In this document: positions 52,201 through 60,756 of the stretch, one piece after another
How the letters are laid out: each line of letters starts with the position of its first letter
Numbering within the stretch: the first letter of the stretch is position 1
Notes under the pieces: generated by a model
Seen by the model: the letters and a program-made list of their open reading frames with translations, nothing else
What the model was told of the DNA's origin: nothing
Database searches by the model: none
Translations under genes and position numbers: made by a program
Origin: JALZCH01 sp036387135
GTDB lineage: Bacteria; Acidobacteriota; Blastocatellia; Pyrinomonadales; Pyrinomonadaceae
Length of the DNA: 64,000 bases
Direction: 5' to 3'
Assembly (NCBI GenBank): GCA_036387135.1
Contig: DASVUH010000002.1
Span: forward strand, 1-64,000

Positions 52201-52928
52201 AAAGCGATTCGTCGCAAACGAAAATCATAGTTTCCGACACAGGCAAAGGAATCAGCCCGGAGTTTTTGCCGTTCGTTTTCGAGCGGTTTCGGCAAGCCGA
52301 CGGCTCCAGCACGAGAATGCACGGCGGTTTGGGATTGGGTTTGTCAATCGTTCGCCATCTGGTCGAGCTGCACGGCGGCAGCGTGGAAGTCGAAAGCCTT
52401 GGCGAAGGAGCCGGAACGACATTTACCGTTCGTCTGCCGCTGTGGGAACCGCAGGTAAACAAAATTGCGGATTTTAAACCCGAAGATTTGCCCGCAAACG
52501 GTTTAGCCGCCGAAAAATTTGATTCGGCGGATAATCACGTCAAAGTTAAAGGACTAAGGATTTTGATTGTTGACGATGAAACCGACACGCTCGATTTGCT
52601 CGTTGCGGCTCTCAGTCAAAAAGGAGTTGAAGTCAAAGCCGAGACACGGGTTAAAGACGCGCTCGAAACAATCAAGGAATGGAAGCCGGACATCATCGTT
52701 TCAGATATTGCAATGCCCGAAGAGGACGGTTATTCGCTGATCAAAAAATTAAGAGATTTGCCGCCCGAACAGGGCGGCGCGATCCCGGCAATCGCACTAA
52801 CGGCTTACGTCGGCGTCAAGGAACGAGCCAGAGTTTTGGAAAGCGGTTTTCAGATGTACGTTCCGAAGCCGGTCGAGCCGTCCGAATTATTAAGCGCAAT
52901 CGCAAACTTCACATCCGAATTAAGATAA
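49284..52928 (+). CDS. Soluble multi-PAS hybrid histidine kinase
   Basis: A 1214-residue sensor kinase without membrane spans. Domains in order (approximate): PAS 12-130, PAS 142-262, PAS 270-390, PAS 396-517, GAF 525-680, PAS 690-805, HisKA with phosphoacceptor His840 (SHELRTPLNAIMGWS), HATPase 945-1058 (NLLSNAIKFTPE, DTGKGISPE, GGLGLGLSIV) and a C-terminal receiver 1092-1208 with Asp1141 (SDIAMPEEDGY). Hybrid kinases of this layout phosphorylate their own receiver and pass the signal on through a phosphotransfer protein, not found here. PAS and GAF ligands (light, redox, small molecules) are unknown. The gene stands alone. Confidence 0.93.
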   Translation: MIDVLSEDKIASYWLSALVESADDAIISKTLDGIITSWNKGATQIFGYTAEEAVGKPILILIPPELYSDEADIIKRIRGGERIEHYETVRVRKDGSLVEVSLTVSPIKTPEGEIIGASKIARDISQSNQAEERIRQSEERYRMLFNLIDQGFCVFEMLFDDSGKAVDYRFLEVNPVFEKMTGIPNREALSGKTVRQLVPNLEDKWIEVYGQIALTGESVRFAERSDAMNRWFDVYGFRVGGAESRKVALLFNNITDRKRAEERLRESEENLRYTVELNPQVPWTATADGNIEGFNDRWLEMTGLTHETALGEGWLRIQHPDDLQSTVNAWMHSIKTGEPYDVEHRIRLADGSYGWVRSRAFPRRNEQGKIVRWYGATEDIHQHKQSDENLRESQKMLSLAMTGSRMGAWSRDLETETVYWSPELETIFGLPVGTFAGNLNGFRDYVYAEDKELIALEVQRAIAEHRDYIIEFRFHHADGSLRWMEGRGQAVYASDGTPTKVYGIGIDITARKREELDRQFLLELGEKIRFGDFTPEKLLDEITETTCKHLNAARCLFVEINETENRGRVRHEFYKKGMSPVAGEYKISDYSRQTLEGIRRGQIIVNNDARQDPRTADIYLTTYEPYNEQAYISIPLFANGRWDAIFWISDDKPREWTPQEIAFLEAVGERAWLAIEKLRNDEALRLSEERLRLATGAANIYSWEADLERQTVVYSANTEQVLGFPMPQDLAESTALIHEEDRETAAEKFARAIADKTNFNADFRLVNPRTGETIWQSVQGIFISGSDNKINRFVGITQNITERKQAEREREELLRREQEARREAEEASRSKDEFLATVSHELRTPLNAIMGWSQMLVSAKLSQEDAARAVETIYRNSKSQAQLIEDILDVSRIVTGKLRIEPKPTALAPVIQTAVESLRPAIEAKNIRLQMRLDFEPRMVYADADRLQQVVWNLLSNAIKFTPEKGQVTVTLESDSSQTKIIVSDTGKGISPEFLPFVFERFRQADGSSTRMHGGLGLGLSIVRHLVELHGGSVEVESLGEGAGTTFTVRLPLWEPQVNKIADFKPEDLPANGLAAEKFDSADNHVKVKGLRILIVDDETDTLDLLVAALSQKGVEVKAETRVKDALETIKEWKPDIIVSDIAMPEEDGYSLIKKLRDLPPEQGGAIPAIALTAYVGVKERARVLESGFQMYVPKPVEPSELLSAIANFTSELR

Positions 52929-52969
52929 CAGGAAAAACCGTTTGACCGCTCGGTCGCCGACATTGCTTT

Positions 52970-54178
52970 CTATTTTATAATTTCAAGCGCCGCGTTTGCC
53001 CTGTTAATAATACCGTTTGGATATAATGCATTGCCCGGCAGCGTTGAATATCTTGATATTAATTTTGACACGCCCGGATCGAGATGGATGAATTTGACGT
53101 TTCCGCCCAGCAGCATACTATCAAGCTCGATAATTTTTGAATTGTGAGCGTAAAGCGCGACGTTGCTATTAATATATCCGATAAAGGAATCTTTGATTCT
53201 TGTGTGAGTGACGTTAAAAATTCCAATGCCGGGACCGATACCGTTATTCATCGCAAGATTGTCAATCTCAACCCATCGCGCGCCCCAAACGAAAAGTCCG
53301 TAATTGCATCCTTCATCAAAGCTTGTTCGCTCGATTCTGATTTTGCCGCGCGTCCGGGCGTCAGTGACGGGATTTGGATTTATGGCTCTGACCCAAGCCG
53401 TATTGGACACGTGACCGGTTTTGGAAACCGTCTGCCCGTTATAATATCCGTAGTCTATAAACTGCGAATCTCTGATGGTCAGACCGTTCCACGAGCTAAC
53501 GTTGACGTTTCCGCACTGACTCGTGCCGCAGCCTCCGAAGTAGCACCGCTCGATTAGCAAATCGCCTTGAGTGACACTAACGATTCCGTGATTTCTATTC
53601 GGCTCATAACCGTTCCAAGGCTCGCCATAAGGCGCGCTGATTGCGATGCCTACGAATTTACAATCCCGGACTGTGACCTGTTCAACATAAGCGCAAAAGA
53701 TAACGCTTTGAGAACAATCAAGTAAATCACCGTTATATTGATCACTTTCATGAACTGTGCCGATGAAGGTTAAATTTTCGACGTTTACTCTCGATGTGTT
53801 GTAAACTCCAATCGCAATTCCGGTTCCGTTAGTGACTTTAACAATCGAATTGCCTCCCGAACCAACCAGGCAAACCGCTCCCTGCTTCCCCATCAAATCT
53901 ACAGACGCCGTACCGGCGAGTCTCGTAATGCCGTTGGGAAAAACAATTGTTCCGCCGTTTGTGCTTTTGAGCGCATTAAGCGCGGCGTTTAGTGCGCCGG
54001 AATTATCGGTTACGCCGTCGGCTACTCCGCCGAAGTCTTCGAGACGAAGAAAATTTTCGGTAGAAGAAGCCAATCTCGCAGACTGGTCCGGCTGAGAAGC
54101 CGCATTAACAATTCGCGGAGTTCCCGCCGTCAATCCTGCCGAACTCAGCAGGAACAATAGATTTCGTCTTGTAATCAT
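52970..54178 (-). CDS. Secreted parallel beta-helix protein
   Basis: A 402-residue exported protein. The N-terminus MITRRNLLFLLSSAGLTAG is a twin-arginine-like signal peptide (RRN), with cleavage near AASQ. Residues 45-100 show the pectate lyase superfamily start (LRLEDFGGVADGVTDNSGALN) and the rest is right-handed beta-helix coils (VENLTFIG, VRDCKFVG, IERCYFGG, IRDSQFID, IERTSFDE). Catalytic residues for a defined glycosidase or lyase are not evident, so the substrate is unknown; surface polysaccharide processing or binding is plausible. A small hairpin (54188-54205) lies just upstream. It is a single gene converging with the hybrid kinase. Confidence 0.85.
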   Translation of the reverse strand: MITRRNLLFLLSSAGLTAGTPRIVNAASQPDQSARLASSTENFLRLEDFGGVADGVTDNSGALNAALNALKSTNGGTIVFPNGITRLAGTASVDLMGKQGAVCLVGSGGNSIVKVTNGTGIAIGVYNTSRVNVENLTFIGTVHESDQYNGDLLDCSQSVIFCAYVEQVTVRDCKFVGIAISAPYGEPWNGYEPNRNHGIVSVTQGDLLIERCYFGGCGTSQCGNVNVSSWNGLTIRDSQFIDYGYYNGQTVSKTGHVSNTAWVRAINPNPVTDARTRGKIRIERTSFDEGCNYGLFVWGARWVEIDNLAMNNGIGPGIGIFNVTHTRIKDSFIGYINSNVALYAHNSKIIELDSMLLGGNVKFIHLDPGVSKLISRYSTLPGNALYPNGIINRANAALEIIK

Positions 54179-54341
54179 AAAAAAAGTCGCTGAAAATTGT
54201 CAGCGGTAATCGGGTAGTCCGAAGTGAAAACTCAATTTTTAGTGAAAATATTGCTGTCCGCAATTTTTAGGATGTAATAAGATTCTATCGGTCTTGGCGC
54301 GATTGCTCCAATTTCTGTTTTGTTTGCTATTGATGTTTTGA

Positions 54342-54372
54342 TTAAAGGCGAGCCTTCAGCGCTCGCCTTTAA
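54342..54372 (-). terminator. Hairpin after the tRNA-like remnant
   Basis: TTAAAGGCGAGC (54342-54353) pairs with GCTCGCCTTTAA (54361-54372). It lies just downstream (minus strand) of the tRNA-Asn-like remnant and may be the terminator of the original gene. Confidence 0.55.
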
Positions 54373-54385
54373 CTATTGAATTTGT

Positions 54386-54445
54386 TGGCACCGTGGTTAT
54401 GACTCGAACCTGCAACCCTTCGGTTAACAGCCGAGTCCGACCGAC
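54386..54445 (-). pseudogene. tRNA-Asn-like remnant (anticodon GUU)
   Basis: The minus strand carries a recognisable tRNA 3' half: CTGTTAA anticodon loop (GTT), a variable region, GGTTCGAGTC of the T arm and an encoded GCCA end. The T stem does not pair (GCAGG against CATAA), the D arm is shortened and no 5' acceptor matching CCACGGT exists. It cannot fold as a working tRNA, and the functional gene must be elsewhere. Such remnants often mark integration scars. The rest of 54446-54621 holds only a 9-bp direct repeat (TTAGCTTCA). Confidence 0.7.
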
Positions 54446-54621
54446 ATTTTGGAGATTAACAGAGATTCATTTTTTGTGCAAGATTAGTGTTTTATGAGGC
54501 TTTAGCTTCAAAGCTACGTCACTTAGCTTCACTTTTTTTCGCTCTTATTTGATCTCAACGTGTCCTTGAATGTGTCACTGATATTGATTTTGAATTACCG
54601 CCTTAATCCCGCATTTAATAA

Positions 54622-55506
54622 TCAGCCGAGCTGTTTTTTCAAAAAGGCTTTCATTCGCTCGTAAGCGAGTTTTGCAGCCGCCGGATTATGCAAATGCGGA
54701 CGGGTGTAATCGTAAAATGCGTGTCCCGCGCCTTCGTATGTGTAAACTTCGGCTTTCGCTTTTTGCGCTCGCAAGACCTCCTCGAATTTCGTGACATCCG
54801 CAAAAGGTATTACCCGGTCTTGCGTTCCAAAATGGCATTGAATCGGGACTTTGATTTTATCTGCAAAAGCAATCAAATTCGGGCGCGGGTCGGTCGCTGA
54901 AGTGCGCAGCGCATCATTTACCGGCGGCGCGTAGAAGGCGACCACGGCTTTAATGTCTTTGGAAATGCCCGCAAGTCTCAAAGCAAGATAACCGCCGCCG
55001 CAAAATCCGACTATTCCGGCTTTTTTCGGTATGACGAATGATTGAGTTTTCAAATAATCAATACCGGCTTGTGTGTCCCGCATATTTTGCTTGTTAAAAG
55101 CATCGGTTATATAAAACTCAAGCGGCTTTTCGAGCCTGCTCGAATCGCCCGTTTCGCGCGAATTCCAGTCAATTGCCAGACCGACGTAATCGAGTTCAGC
55201 CATCTGCGCCGCCGTGTTGCGAATGTCTTCGGAAATTCCGGGATTTCCGTGCGAGATGAGAACCGCGCGAAAGCGTCCCTCTTTTTTCGGGCGTGCCAGA
55301 TAGCCTTTTATTGTGTCAGCGCCGTTTTTGAAAGTTACCGGCTGATGAACCACATTTGGATTGTCCAGGGCTTTCGGCGCTGTTTGTTGTCCGAAGGTTT
55401 GAGTTTTTAAAGCAGCAACGACAATTGCGGTTGCCGCGCCTTTCAAAAAATCTCTTTTGCTTTCATTAACTTCATCACAATCAAAACACATAAATTCATT
55501 TTGCAA
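54622..55506 (-). CDS. Dienelactone hydrolase family protein, exported
   Basis: A 294-residue alpha/beta hydrolase. The catalytic triad of the DLH family is complete: Cys169 in GFCGGG, Asp230 in GTQDRVIP and His262 in GAGHAF. The N-terminal KRDFLKGAATAIVVAAL resembles a twin-arginine signal with Lys-Arg in place of Arg-Arg, preceded by an unusual 17-residue Cys-containing stretch. A later start is possible but would lose the signal. It is last in a five-gene minus-strand block with two serine hydrolases, a WD40 protein and an NTF2-like protein. Substrate unknown; ester or lactone cleavage expected. Confidence 0.88.
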   Translation of the reverse strand: MQNEFMCFDCDEVNESKRDFLKGAATAIVVAALKTQTFGQQTAPKALDNPNVVHQPVTFKNGADTIKGYLARPKKEGRFRAVLISHGNPGISEDIRNTAAQMAELDYVGLAIDWNSRETGDSSRLEKPLEFYITDAFNKQNMRDTQAGIDYLKTQSFVIPKKAGIVGFCGGGYLALRLAGISKDIKAVVAFYAPPVNDALRTSATDPRPNLIAFADKIKVPIQCHFGTQDRVIPFADVTKFEEVLRAQKAKAEVYTYEGAGHAFYDYTRPHLHNPAAAKLAYERMKAFLKKQLG

Positions 55507-55537
55507 AGATTATAATTTTGAACTTCAACTCCTTAAC

Positions 55538-57220
55538 TTATTTCAGCTTCTTTTCTTCTATGATTGCCGGTAAAATATCTCTCTCCATCATTTGGTCAAC
55601 CTGCAAGTGCATCCACGATTTGCCAAAGGCGGTAGCGGTGACGACAACGACTAACGGCTGGTCTTTGAAGACAAAAATCTTGTTGCCGCCGTTTCCGGTC
55701 GCGAAAAACGCTTCATACGGTTTGCCTTTGACGTTGTAGGTTATGTTCCAGAATAAATAGCCGTAATTCAGGCTGCTGCCGAATGGTATCGTCAGGTATT
55801 TTGTGAAAGTCTTATCCACCCAGCTTCGAGGAACGACTTGCTTTCCGTTCCACTTGCCGCCGTTTTTGTAAAGCTGCCCGTATTTAGCAAAATCCAGTGA
55901 ACTCATCTGCAATCCGCCCGCCGTGTTCGCTACTTTTTGCGGCGTGTGTTGCCACTGGTATTTTGTAATGCCGAGCGGCTTGAACAATTTCGTATCGGCG
56001 TATTTTTCCAAACCTTCAGGAACGGATTTGTTGATAATATCGCCTAAAACGACGACTCCGGCGGTGAAGTAAGTCCAGGTTTTCCCGATTTCTCTATTAT
56101 CGTCCATCGGTAAATCCAGAGCGAATTTTACCCAATCGGCGGTCGGATACATTTTTTCTTCGTTGCCTGGAGATTTTTCGTCATCGTCATTCCCGTCTAA
56201 ACCCGAACTCATCGTCAAAAGACTTTTGAGCGTTACGCTTTCTTTTTTGGGCGAGTAATTCGCAAACTTTCGCAGATCGTAAAAATCTTTGAGAGTTTGA
56301 TCTTCGCTCCTGATATAGCCTTCGTTGATTGCAATGCCCATCATCGTCGAGGCGAAAGATTTACCGGCAGAGCGCGTGTTATGCAAGGTGTCTCGTGCTG
56401 CGGCGTTAAAATATTCTTCGATTAATAATTCGCCGTTCCTGATAACGACGATGCTCGTGATTTGCTTGTAAAAGTTTTCGGCAATTTTCCGGTTAAGCTG
56501 CCTGATTTTTTCTTTGTCGTAATCGGCGTTGGAAACTTTCCATCCGCTTTGGGGTTTGATCGCTTGAATAGCAATTAGCTTCTCGTCAATTTTCGGTTTT
56601 ATAACCGTCAATTGCAGTTCCCCTTCGGCAATCAAATCCCCGACTTTAAGTTCAGCAGTTTTGAGATACGGTCTGAGTTCTATCCGAAGCGAGTGCTTGC
56701 CTTCCGAAAGCGCCTCTTCGCCGCCATTTAGCAGGAAACGTCTCCAAAGATTTGTCCCCGCTGCTTCTTCATTTGTTGAATTTATAAAAGACAGTTGATA
56801 AATAGTTTTGACATTTTTGTTTTCAATCGCATTGGCGCTTGCAAAAGCGTTTTCCTTGTAAATCAAAGCGCCATCTACAAAAAACGAAAACTGATAATTG
56901 CCGCGACCGACAAGCTCTTCGGCATTCAACTCAGGCGCGAGCCGGTGCAAATAATTCGTCAGAGAATTACTCATAAAAACTCTGATATTCAGGTCGCCCG
57001 CTTCTTTCAATTCAAAGGTCTTCAAGAAATCCGATTCCTTATAATTCTCGATGGGGACGAGTTTTGACATAAAGGTAATCTTGCCGATATTCGCCTGATG
57101 TAATTGACTCGTAATGCCCTCGCTTTTCACAATGTCCGCCTGCCCAAAAGCGGCGGCGGAAAGCAGAAGGAAAAACGCTGTCATAATGCTGACAAATTTC
57201 GCCCATTTCGAGATTTTCAT
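55538..57220 (-). CDS. Secreted serine hydrolase, class C beta-lactamase fold
   Basis: A 560-residue exported protein: signal peptide about 1-26, an N-terminal domain of some 200 residues of unknown type, then a penicillin-binding/class C beta-lactamase-like hydrolase from about 240. The nucleophile motif SxxK is SAGK (Ser284, Lys287) in NTRSAGKSFAS. The second motif is Tyr in WTYFTAG and the third is probably NGGNK. The ATG at 57220 is chosen because GTGGAGG lies eight bases upstream; an in-frame GTG at 57235 overlaps that ribosome site. These enzymes are often esterases or peptidases, not lactamases. A 42-base gap from the NTF2 gene indicates one operon. Confidence 0.87.
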   Translation of the reverse strand: MKISKWAKFVSIMTAFFLLLSAAAFGQADIVKSEGITSQLHQANIGKITFMSKLVPIENYKESDFLKTFELKEAGDLNIRVFMSNSLTNYLHRLAPELNAEELVGRGNYQFSFFVDGALIYKENAFASANAIENKNVKTIYQLSFINSTNEEAAGTNLWRRFLLNGGEEALSEGKHSLRIELRPYLKTAELKVGDLIAEGELQLTVIKPKIDEKLIAIQAIKPQSGWKVSNADYDKEKIRQLNRKIAENFYKQITSIVVIRNGELLIEEYFNAAARDTLHNTRSAGKSFASTMMGIAINEGYIRSEDQTLKDFYDLRKFANYSPKKESVTLKSLLTMSSGLDGNDDDEKSPGNEEKMYPTADWVKFALDLPMDDNREIGKTWTYFTAGVVVLGDIINKSVPEGLEKYADTKLFKPLGITKYQWQHTPQKVANTAGGLQMSSLDFAKYGQLYKNGGKWNGKQVVPRSWVDKTFTKYLTIPFGSSLNYGYLFWNITYNVKGKPYEAFFATGNGGNKIFVFKDQPLVVVVTATAFGKSWMHLQVDQMMERDILPAIIEEKKLK

Positions 57221-57262
57221 TTTGGAATCCTCCACGTTAAATCACTTCAAAACATAAAAAGC

Positions 57263-57727
57263 TTATTTCGGTTCGGGCTTCATTTCCCACAAGACATTGA
57301 CAATCACCCAGCGCCCGTTGAATTTCGCTATGTGCAGATAATCAATCCAATCCGACGCGACGATTTTGACGCTCGCCGCGTTTCCATAAACGTCGAGAAT
57401 CGTGACATCTTTTTGCTGCTGGTCTTTGGGCGTTTGTTTTCCGCCGCCCCGCCGGGTTCCCTGCACAAGGCTCATCGCGCCCATATTGTCGAGTCGGCTA
57501 AAGTTTTTATTTTCGGGATGCGGTCGGACAATTCGCTTTGCCAGATCGGGATGCAGCGCGCGTTCCATTCGCTCGGCATTTCCCTCGTACCAGCCTTCGA
57601 TATAATCCAAAGCCGTTTGTTTGATTGCGGATTTATCAGTCTCCGAAACATTCGTCTGAGCTTGAACACCGGAAACGCAAAAAATTAAACCGACAACTAA
57701 AATTAAAATTGTATTTTTCATTATCAT
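57263..57727 (-). CDS. Secreted NTF2-like (lumazine-binding type) protein
   Basis: A 154-residue exported protein with a signal peptide of about residues 1-24 (ILILVVGLIFCVSGVQAQ). The mature domain is an NTF2-like fold of the kind often annotated as putative lumazine-binding: AIKQTALDYIEGWYEGNAERMERALHPDLAKR, ending KIVASDWIDYLHIAKFNGRWVIVNVLWE. No catalytic residues can be assigned. The ATG at 57727 overlaps the stop of the WD40 gene (ATGA, 57727-57724), with AGGTG eight bases upstream. The same fold forms the N-terminal domain of the hydrolase encoded first in this operon. Confidence 0.82.
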   Translation of the reverse strand: MIMKNTILILVVGLIFCVSGVQAQTNVSETDKSAIKQTALDYIEGWYEGNAERMERALHPDLAKRIVRPHPENKNFSRLDNMGAMSLVQGTRRGGGKQTPKDQQQKDVTILDVYGNAASVKIVASDWIDYLHIAKFNGRWVIVNVLWEMKPEPK

Positions 57728-58710
57728 TTTTCTTTCACCTGCCATAAAACAACGGTTAAATCGTCGCTGACTGAAGCCAGCAGTTTTCCGTCGCTGCTAA
57801 AAGTCACGCCGTTAACGTCAGCAGTATGCTCCTTTAATGTTTTGGTTAATCGCCCGGTTTGGACTTCCCAAATCCTTACGGTGTCGTCAAAACCTCCGGT
57901 TGCGAGCCATTGCATATCCTGGCTAAAAGCGACCGCGTGAACCGAATCGGTATGCCCGTTTAATGTGTGTAATTCTTTTCCTTTGGCAAGATTCCAAATC
58001 CTGACGCTTCCGTCGCGACTGCCTGAAGCAAGCAGTTTTCCATTTGAGCTGTAGACGACGCTGTAAATGCTGTCGGCGTTATCGCCTAAAGCTTGAAGCT
58101 GTTTGCCTGTTCCGACATCCCAAATACGAATTGTTTTATCACGGCTGCCGGAAGCCATTTTCTCGCCGTCGGGACTAAAAGCGACACTGTAGATGCTGTC
58201 TTGATGCCCGGCAAATTTACAGACCTCGCGCCCCGTTCGGCTGTCCCACAATTTGATAACCCGATCTCCGCCCGCAGATGCAAGAAGATGCCCGTGCGAG
58301 CTGAATGCAATCGCTTCGACTTCTGCATCGTGCGGCAGCTCGTAAAGCAATTTTTTCGACCGAATATCCCACAAATAAACTTTGTGGTCAAAACCGCCCG
58401 CCGCCAGCAAAATACCTTTCGGATCGAAAACCGCTTCCGTAAAATTTTTGCCCGTAAAAACGTATTCCGGCTTGTTCGTATGCAGATTCCACAAAACGAT
58501 CTTGCCGCCGTTATCGGCTGAAGCGAGCCATTTGCCGTCGGGACTGAAAGCTGCACCTTCGACATCTTTTTGGTGTTCGCCGCGCAGGACTGATTTTGGC
58601 GTTTCTGAATTTGTCCCGGAAATTTTTGTCTGATCGTCTGTGGTTTGAGTGAGAATTTGCCACGAGCCGATAAATAAAGTTATTACAATCAGCAAAATTG
58701 TTTTTTTCAT
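57724..58710 (-). CDS. Secreted seven-bladed WD40 protein
   Basis: A 328-residue protein with a signal peptide (about 1-20) and seven WD repeats, each ending in a WN, WD, WE or WQ strand (IVLWN, VYLWD, IKLWD, IRIWD, VRIWN, VRIWE, VVLWQ), enough to close one propeller. The typical HxxxVxxVxFSPDG pattern is preserved in most blades. WD40 propellers are interaction platforms; no enzyme domain is fused. It lies between the genes for two serine hydrolases and is coupled to the NTF2-like gene by a 4-base overlap, so it may scaffold those secreted proteins. Confidence 0.9.
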   Translation of the reverse strand: MKKTILLIVITLFIGSWQILTQTTDDQTKISGTNSETPKSVLRGEHQKDVEGAAFSPDGKWLASADNGGKIVLWNLHTNKPEYVFTGKNFTEAVFDPKGILLAAGGFDHKVYLWDIRSKKLLYELPHDAEVEAIAFSSHGHLLASAGGDRVIKLWDSRTGREVCKFAGHQDSIYSVAFSPDGEKMASGSRDKTIRIWDVGTGKQLQALGDNADSIYSVVYSSNGKLLASGSRDGSVRIWNLAKGKELHTLNGHTDSVHAVAFSQDMQWLATGGFDDTVRIWEVQTGRLTKTLKEHTADVNGVTFSSDGKLLASVSDDLTVVLWQVKEK

Positions 58711-58756
58711 TTTATTTCCTTATCAGTCCGTTAATAATTTTGATTTTTTCAGGGCA

Positions 58757-60658
58757 TCAACGCAGATTTTTTTCATAAACCATATATGTATCCTGGAACA
58801 TATAAGCAATTTCGCCTTTTGCGTTTTCTTTAAATCCTGTGAAAACCTGTCCGGCTCGCTCGCCGTCGGCTAAAACAAAGAGCATCGGCTCGATTTGTTT
58901 CCAGCGTCCGCCCAAAAACGAGAGCATTCCGTCATCGGTAACTTTTACTTCAAACGCTTCGGGAACATAAGAAGTATTCGGCGCGCAGGAATGGCAATAA
59001 ATTATTGATTGATATTTGCCTGCAAATTTTTTCAGCGCGTCCGGCGAAGGATTTTTCGTTTGCGGCACTTCCGGTTTTGTTTTCGAGGGAAAATAGCGAT
59101 TCAAAAAAGCGTTTTTGATCGCGCCGGACAAACCGAAAGCGCACGATTCGGTATTACAAGCGATAAACAAGCCGGTGTTTTTTTCCGGTATCAGCGAAAG
59201 CAGCGCCGAATAACCGTCGTCCATACTGCCGCCGTGTTCGACGAATCTGAGATTATTTTGTTCGGTTTCGTAAAAACCGTATGCCCAACCGGGAATTCGC
59301 GGATGATTTCTGAAATGTGTCGCCTGCATTTCGCGGGCGGCTTTCTCGCTCAAAATCCTTTTGCCGTCAATCGTCCCGTATTGCAGATTGGCAATCATAA
59401 AACGCGCCATATCCGTCGCCGTGCTGTTAATATCCGACGCCGGATAAGTGTGAAACCATTGAAATGGCAGTTTTTGATATTTGTTCTCCGCATATTCATA
59501 GCCCGTAGCGAGGTCTGATTGGAGATTTTCGGGTATTTCGGCGATGCTCGTTCGCGTCATTTGAAGCGGCTCGAAAATGTTTTCTCTAAGAAAAATTTTG
59601 AAAGGCTTTTGAGTGATTTGCTCTATCGTATGAGCCGCTAACGCCGGATTGTAAGTGCTGTAGCTGATAATCTCGCCGGGCGGCGCGCGCCGGACAATTC
59701 TGGTTTTGAGAAACGCACCGAGCGGAATAACCTGAGCGTGGTCACCCGTCCGTCTGCCCGGACTGATTTCGTCCAAACCCGAAGTGTGCGTCAGCAAATC
59801 GGAAAACGTAATCGGCTGCGGAAAAGTATTCGGCGCTTGCACGCCTTTGAGATATTTGTTGACATCATCGCTTAAACTAATCCGCCCGGCGTCGGCTAAC
59901 TGCATCACAGCGGTTGCCGTAAAAACTTTTGTGATTGAGCCGATTCGGAAAATCGTTTTGTCTGGAATGACGGGAGTTTTCTTTTCAACGTCCGCAACGC
60001 CGTAACCTTTTGCAAATAATATTTTACCGTCTTTGACGACGGCGATTGCAGCGCCGGGAATATGCAGCTTCTCCATTCGCTCGCTGAAGATTGGGTCGAG
60101 GAGAGTTTCCAAATCTTTCGGATTAAGCTCCGAAGTCTGTGTCGAATTATTTTGGGGTTTAGGAAGTCCGTTATAAGCGTCAACCTGAAAACGCCATTCT
60201 CTGCTGCTCATTCGCCGCGCGACAACGACAAATTTTCCCCGCCCGGCGCGGGCTTCGCCATTTTTCGCCTTTTCCGTGACCGTGTAGATTCCAACGTCGT
60301 AAGCCAAATCGCCGGAAACGCGGCGGTCTAAAATTTGAAACGAGACTGCCAATGTTCCGCCCGCATTTTTAACCGAATTAAAATAGCCTGAAAATTCAGC
60401 CACAATCTTTTCGCGCCCGCGTTTGATGTCGCTTCCCGGCGAGAGATAAAAAGCATCTTCGGTGTAAAGATTCGTGACGGCTTCGAAATCGAATTTTTTA
60501 TAGGCTTCGCTGAAACGGCGATAAACGTCGTCAATCCCGGCGTGCGGCGCGACTCCTTTGTCCAAAATCAATTCTTGCGGGGGCTGCGCCAAAGCTGTCG
60601 AAACTAATAACAGAGATACCGCTAGAGCGATCAATAAATCTGTTTTCATAATTTTCAT
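58757..60658 (-). CDS. Secreted NTF2-domain / class C beta-lactamase-like hydrolase
   Basis: A 633-residue exported protein with three parts after the signal peptide (about 1-24). An NTF2/SnoaL-like domain spans about 42-165 (DDVYRRFSEAYKKFDFEAVTN). The class C beta-lactamase-like hydrolase spans about 180-520, with SxxK as SITK (Ser241, Lys244), YST in SYSTYNPALA and HGG in FVEHGGSM. A C-terminal beta domain of about 100 residues follows (KKFAGKYQSIIYCHSCAPN). An esterase or peptidase acting on wall peptides or other amides is likely. It is the first of five same-strand genes; the LytTR regulator gene ends 98 bases upstream. Confidence 0.9.
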   Translation of the reverse strand: MKIMKTDLLIALAVSLLLVSTALAQPPQELILDKGVAPHAGIDDVYRRFSEAYKKFDFEAVTNLYTEDAFYLSPGSDIKRGREKIVAEFSGYFNSVKNAGGTLAVSFQILDRRVSGDLAYDVGIYTVTEKAKNGEARAGRGKFVVVARRMSSREWRFQVDAYNGLPKPQNNSTQTSELNPKDLETLLDPIFSERMEKLHIPGAAIAVVKDGKILFAKGYGVADVEKKTPVIPDKTIFRIGSITKVFTATAVMQLADAGRISLSDDVNKYLKGVQAPNTFPQPITFSDLLTHTSGLDEISPGRRTGDHAQVIPLGAFLKTRIVRRAPPGEIISYSTYNPALAAHTIEQITQKPFKIFLRENIFEPLQMTRTSIAEIPENLQSDLATGYEYAENKYQKLPFQWFHTYPASDINSTATDMARFMIANLQYGTIDGKRILSEKAAREMQATHFRNHPRIPGWAYGFYETEQNNLRFVEHGGSMDDGYSALLSLIPEKNTGLFIACNTESCAFGLSGAIKNAFLNRYFPSKTKPEVPQTKNPSPDALKKFAGKYQSIIYCHSCAPNTSYVPEAFEVKVTDDGMLSFLGGRWKQIEPMLFVLADGERAGQVFTGFKENAKGEIAYMFQDTYMVYEKNLR

Positions 60659-60756
60659 CCAATTACCAAAACAAATTTATTAGGATTGAGAATCCGGCGC
60701 AGCTATTTTGTGATTTGCGGTTGTTTTTGCGTGAAATGCGGCGTGAAGCGGAAGTT

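Noticed and set aside
54386..54445. Functional tRNA-Asn
   Set aside because: No 5' acceptor strand, unpaired T stem and shortened D arm.
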